Source of the DNA: Streptomyces rimosus
GTDB lineage: Bacteria; Actinomycetota; Actinomycetes; Streptomycetales; Streptomycetaceae
DNA length: 64,000 nucleotides
Direction: 5' to 3'
Assembly: GCF_008704655.1 (NCBI RefSeq)
Contig: NZ_CP023688.1
Span: 8,807,001-8,871,000, forward strand
Shown here: piece after piece, positions 62,079 through 64,000 of the stretch
How the letters are laid out: each line of letters opens with the position of its first letter
Position numbering within the stretch: the first letter of the stretch is position 1
The notes under the pieces: model-generated
What the model was told of the DNA's origin: nothing
The model's input: only the letters and a program-made list of their open reading frames with translations
The model's database searches: none
Made by a program: the position numbers and the translations under genes

Positions 62079-63184
62079 TGGTCTGATCACGCTGCTACCT
62101 GCAGGCGCTGGGCATGCCTCGTCGATGTCGTCGTCCTCCTGGTAGGGGGCTGAAGGGCGCAGAGGGCGTGGGTGATCGAGACCGGAGGTGTGGTGCGGCG
62201 ACGGCCGTGCCACCAAGGCAGCAGCTTTGTAGGAGTCCCGCTACGACGTCGAGCACGATCATCGCAGGCGCGCCGGCTCCGGCCTGACTCGCCGCATGGT
62301 CCGCACGCGGAGCGAGGCCGGTCTACTTATGTAGCGGCCGGGCCGATATGACGCTCTGCCCCGCCCGGCGCGGTGACGTTTTCCGGCTGCCGATCCCTGC
62401 CCGTCAGGCCCACTTCACCGGTGGGCGGTCCGCGGCCAGTTGGCCGTGATCGACTGGGAGACGAGTGGGAAAACGGCAAGCCAGGCCTCTGCGAGCTTCT
62501 ACCGGTAGGTGCCGGGAACTGCGAGAAACTGCCGGTTGTGCACGGTGACGAAGCCTGGCCCGCACAGTAGGGCCGGGCTTCGTGGATGAGCGCGCGTCCG
62601 CTGCTACCGCACTACCCGGCGAGGCGTCCGGGGGCGGGGTGGGTACGGGCAACGGCCGCTGGTAACCCGACGCACAGGGCGGGTAGTTGATCGAGCTACA
62701 GGTGTAGGTGGCGCCCGCGACCCGCCGCCACCGGCGCTCGCGACTGCTGCCGCGCCGTCCTGCGCATCCTTGCCACCTTCGCATGCGCCCCTCCTGCAGT
62801 GTCATGAGGCCGCCAACCACCGTACCCCCGCCGGTCATTGGGCTGGGCGCTGGCGCGCACGCCCGGCGCGAGTAGCAGTCCCCTTTACAAAAGTGCCCCC
62901 GTTGCCCCGATCTTCGGCAGTGCGGAAACGATCACCCTTGTCGCGAATGGGCACGATGCCCCCATGAGCCGTACTTGCCCAGGGAGTTCACATGATGCGT
63001 CGAGTCCGGACCCGGTCCGCGACAGCGTCACCGACCCGGCCGGCCGCCGTCCGCGACCGGGGGCTCCGCGGGCGAGCGGCACTGGCACGGCGAGCCCTCC
63101 CGGTGTCCACCGGAGGTCGACCCGCCGCCCCCGTTCCCCGCACGTGCTCTCGCCGTGTGGTTGTTTCCCCACTGAGGAGAACTG
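62079..63184. other. Gene-poor stretch of 1.1 kb
   Basis: No frame here gives a recognisable protein. Frames near 62404-62838 and 62885-63180 are open but biased like non-coding GC-rich DNA. The last part must carry the promoter for the small secreted protein at 63185. Confidence 0.45.
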
Positions 63185-63496
63185 ATGAAGCGCATCTCGA
63201 TGGCCCTGGCCTCCGTCGGCACCGCCCTTGTCCTGACCGTCGGCCTGGCGGGCAGTTCCTATGCCTCCGCTGACGGTGTCTTCCTGTACACCACCGCGGG
63301 CGGTGATCAGGAGACCCTCGACAATCCCTCCCTCGACCGCTGCTACAACCGCGCGGGTGACGGGCACGCCGTGAACCAGACCAACCGGACCGCTCTGGTC
63401 TTCCGGCGTGCCGGCTGTGTCGGGAGTGCGGAGCGGATCAGGCCGAAGCAGCACGCCTTCGACATCACCTTTGAAAGTGTGGAATTCCCCAGCTGA
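63185..63496 (+). CDS. Small secreted protein, single-module relative of the next gene
   Basis: A 103-residue protein with a signal peptide (MKRISMALASVGTALVLTVG, LAGSSYASA, cleavage near ASA-DG). The mature part reads FLYTTAGGDQETLDNPSLDR, CYNRAGDGHAVNQTNRTALV and FRRAGCVGSAE; two Cys likely pair. The motif CYxxxGDGxxxNQT recurs in the next gene. GAGGAG stands five bases before the ATG. No known family; exported, structure probably small beta-rich. Confidence 0.82.
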   Translation: MKRISMALASVGTALVLTVGLAGSSYASADGVFLYTTAGGDQETLDNPSLDRCYNRAGDGHAVNQTNRTALVFRRAGCVGSAERIRPKQHAFDITFESVEFPS

Positions 63497-63502
63497 TCCT
63501 GC

Positions 63503-63528
63503 GGCGGTGGGCCTCCGGGCCCACCGCC
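63503..63528 (+). terminator. Strong hairpin after the first small secreted protein gene
   Basis: GGCGGTGGGCC and GGCCCACCGCC are perfect 11-bp arms around a 4-base loop, starting six bases after the stop codon at 63496. No T-tract. It may reduce read-through into the paralogous gene at 63565. Confidence 0.7.
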
Positions 63529-63564
63529 CCCGCCCGTACGTTTCCCCCTCTGAAAGGCCCCGCA

Positions 63565-64000
63565 GTGAATCGCTCCTCCCTTGCCGTGAGCATGGTGGCC
63601 GCCGTGGCCCTGGCCCTGCAGCCGGGCACTGCATGGGCCACGCGGGGCCTGTTCACCTATACGCCCCCGCCGGTCGAGGAGGCGCTGCAAGCGCCCCGTG
63701 TCGGCACCTGCTACGCGATGGAGGGCGACGGTCCGGTCGAGAATCAGACGCGTTATGAGGCCCAGCTCTTCCGGGGTGCCAACTGCTCCGGTCTGGAAGG
63801 CGTCCTCCAGCCGGGGCAGCGGCAGCGGAATGCCGTCTTCAGCAGCGTGCGCTTTGTCGGGCACGGCTCCGCCGGCGGCTACTTCTCCTATTCTCTGGCT
63901 CCGCTTCGGGAGGTGCTGGCGAATCCGCAGGCCGACCGATGCATCGATATCCGCGGCGAGGGTCATGCCGCCAACCGCACCGACAAGGTGGTGCTGCTGT
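63565..64000 (+). CDS. Secreted paralogue with tandem modules, cut by the window edge
   Basis: At least 145 residues from GTG 63565, running off the right edge. The signal peptide (MVAAVALALQPGTAWA) is followed by module 1, RVGTCYAMEGDGPVENQTRY then LFRGANCSGLEG, and near the edge a second module begins, RCIDIRGEGHAANRTDKVVL. Both match the single module of the upstream gene (CY/I-x3-G-D/E-G-x3-N-Q/R-T). GAAAGG precedes the GTG. The two genes arose by duplication. Function unknown. Confidence 0.78.
   Translation, partial: MNRSSLAVSMVAAVALALQPGTAWATRGLFTYTPPPVEEALQAPRVGTCYAMEGDGPVENQTRYEAQLFRGANCSGLEGVLQPGQRQRNAVFSSVRFVGHGSAGGYFSYSLAPLREVLANPQADRCIDIRGEGHAANRTDKVVLL

Noticed and set aside
1..64000. 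CRISPR arrays, tRNA or rRNA genes, prophage structural genes
   Set aside because: No regularly spaced repeats of the right kind, no clover-leaf or rRNA-like sequence, and no capsid, tail or terminase motifs were seen.

Overview
The window looks like an accessory, probably chromosome-arm, segment of a Streptomyces or close actinobacterial relative. This is inferred from the very high GC, GTG starts and GGAGG ribosome sites, SARP, BlaI and GAF-ANTAR regulators, and the many decayed transposases and frameshifted genes. No database was available, so product names rest on motifs I could read.

Layout. 1-6338: a BlaI repressor/M56 protease pair with tandem operators facing a PAP2 phosphatase; a small secreted protein; a nitrilase; and a tight two-gene ATP-grasp/PP-loop operon of unknown product. 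6339-14047: mostly decay (IS5 transposase, ricin-like lectin, LPMO with one frameshift, unknown relics) with an intact SDR, an acetyltransferase and a small membrane protein. 14048-24414: the main find, a compact biosynthetic cluster. 24415-35784: divergent regulator/enzyme pairs (LysR/SDR, ArsR/FAD monooxygenase, TetR/quinone oxidoreductase), an ABM-rhodanese fusion, a GMC oxidoreductase and an amidohydrolase, separated by transposase stubs. 35785-45130: a signalling island of four GAF-ANTAR proteins, STAS proteins, a broken anti-sigma kinase and an orphan barstar. 45535-55061: an IS stub, a large carboxylic acid reductase, a FadR regulator with a broken MFS gene, a VOC protein, a second MFS exporter and an AraC regulator. 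55062-64000: a 12-residue-repeat membrane protein, regulator relics, NUDIX, EF-hand, a broken copper-storage-like gene, a nested IS481/IS5 insertion and two related small secreted proteins.

The cluster at 14048-24414 has seven minus-strand genes: P450-1, a 28-codon peptide gene, P450-2, a methyltransferase, an asparagine-synthetase homologue, an ATP-grasp ligase and an MFS exporter. An IclR-type and a SARP-type regulator lie upstream. The peptide gene (21116-21202) has an ideal ribosome site and encodes a basic leader followed by YEYFWYLYHHI. That is the layout expected of a P450-cross-linked ribosomal peptide (RiPP). The likely logic is that the two P450s join aromatic side chains, the methyltransferase, amidotransferase-like and ATP-grasp enzymes modify the termini or side chains, and the MFS protein exports the product. 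The extra methyltransferase, AsnB and ATP-grasp genes, and two related 19-bp dyads placed about 100-120 bp before its two transcription blocks, are what make it unusual.

The many single-base frameshifts are read as natural decay, but sequencing error cannot be excluded from one sequence, especially for the LPMO, IS and copper-storage genes.
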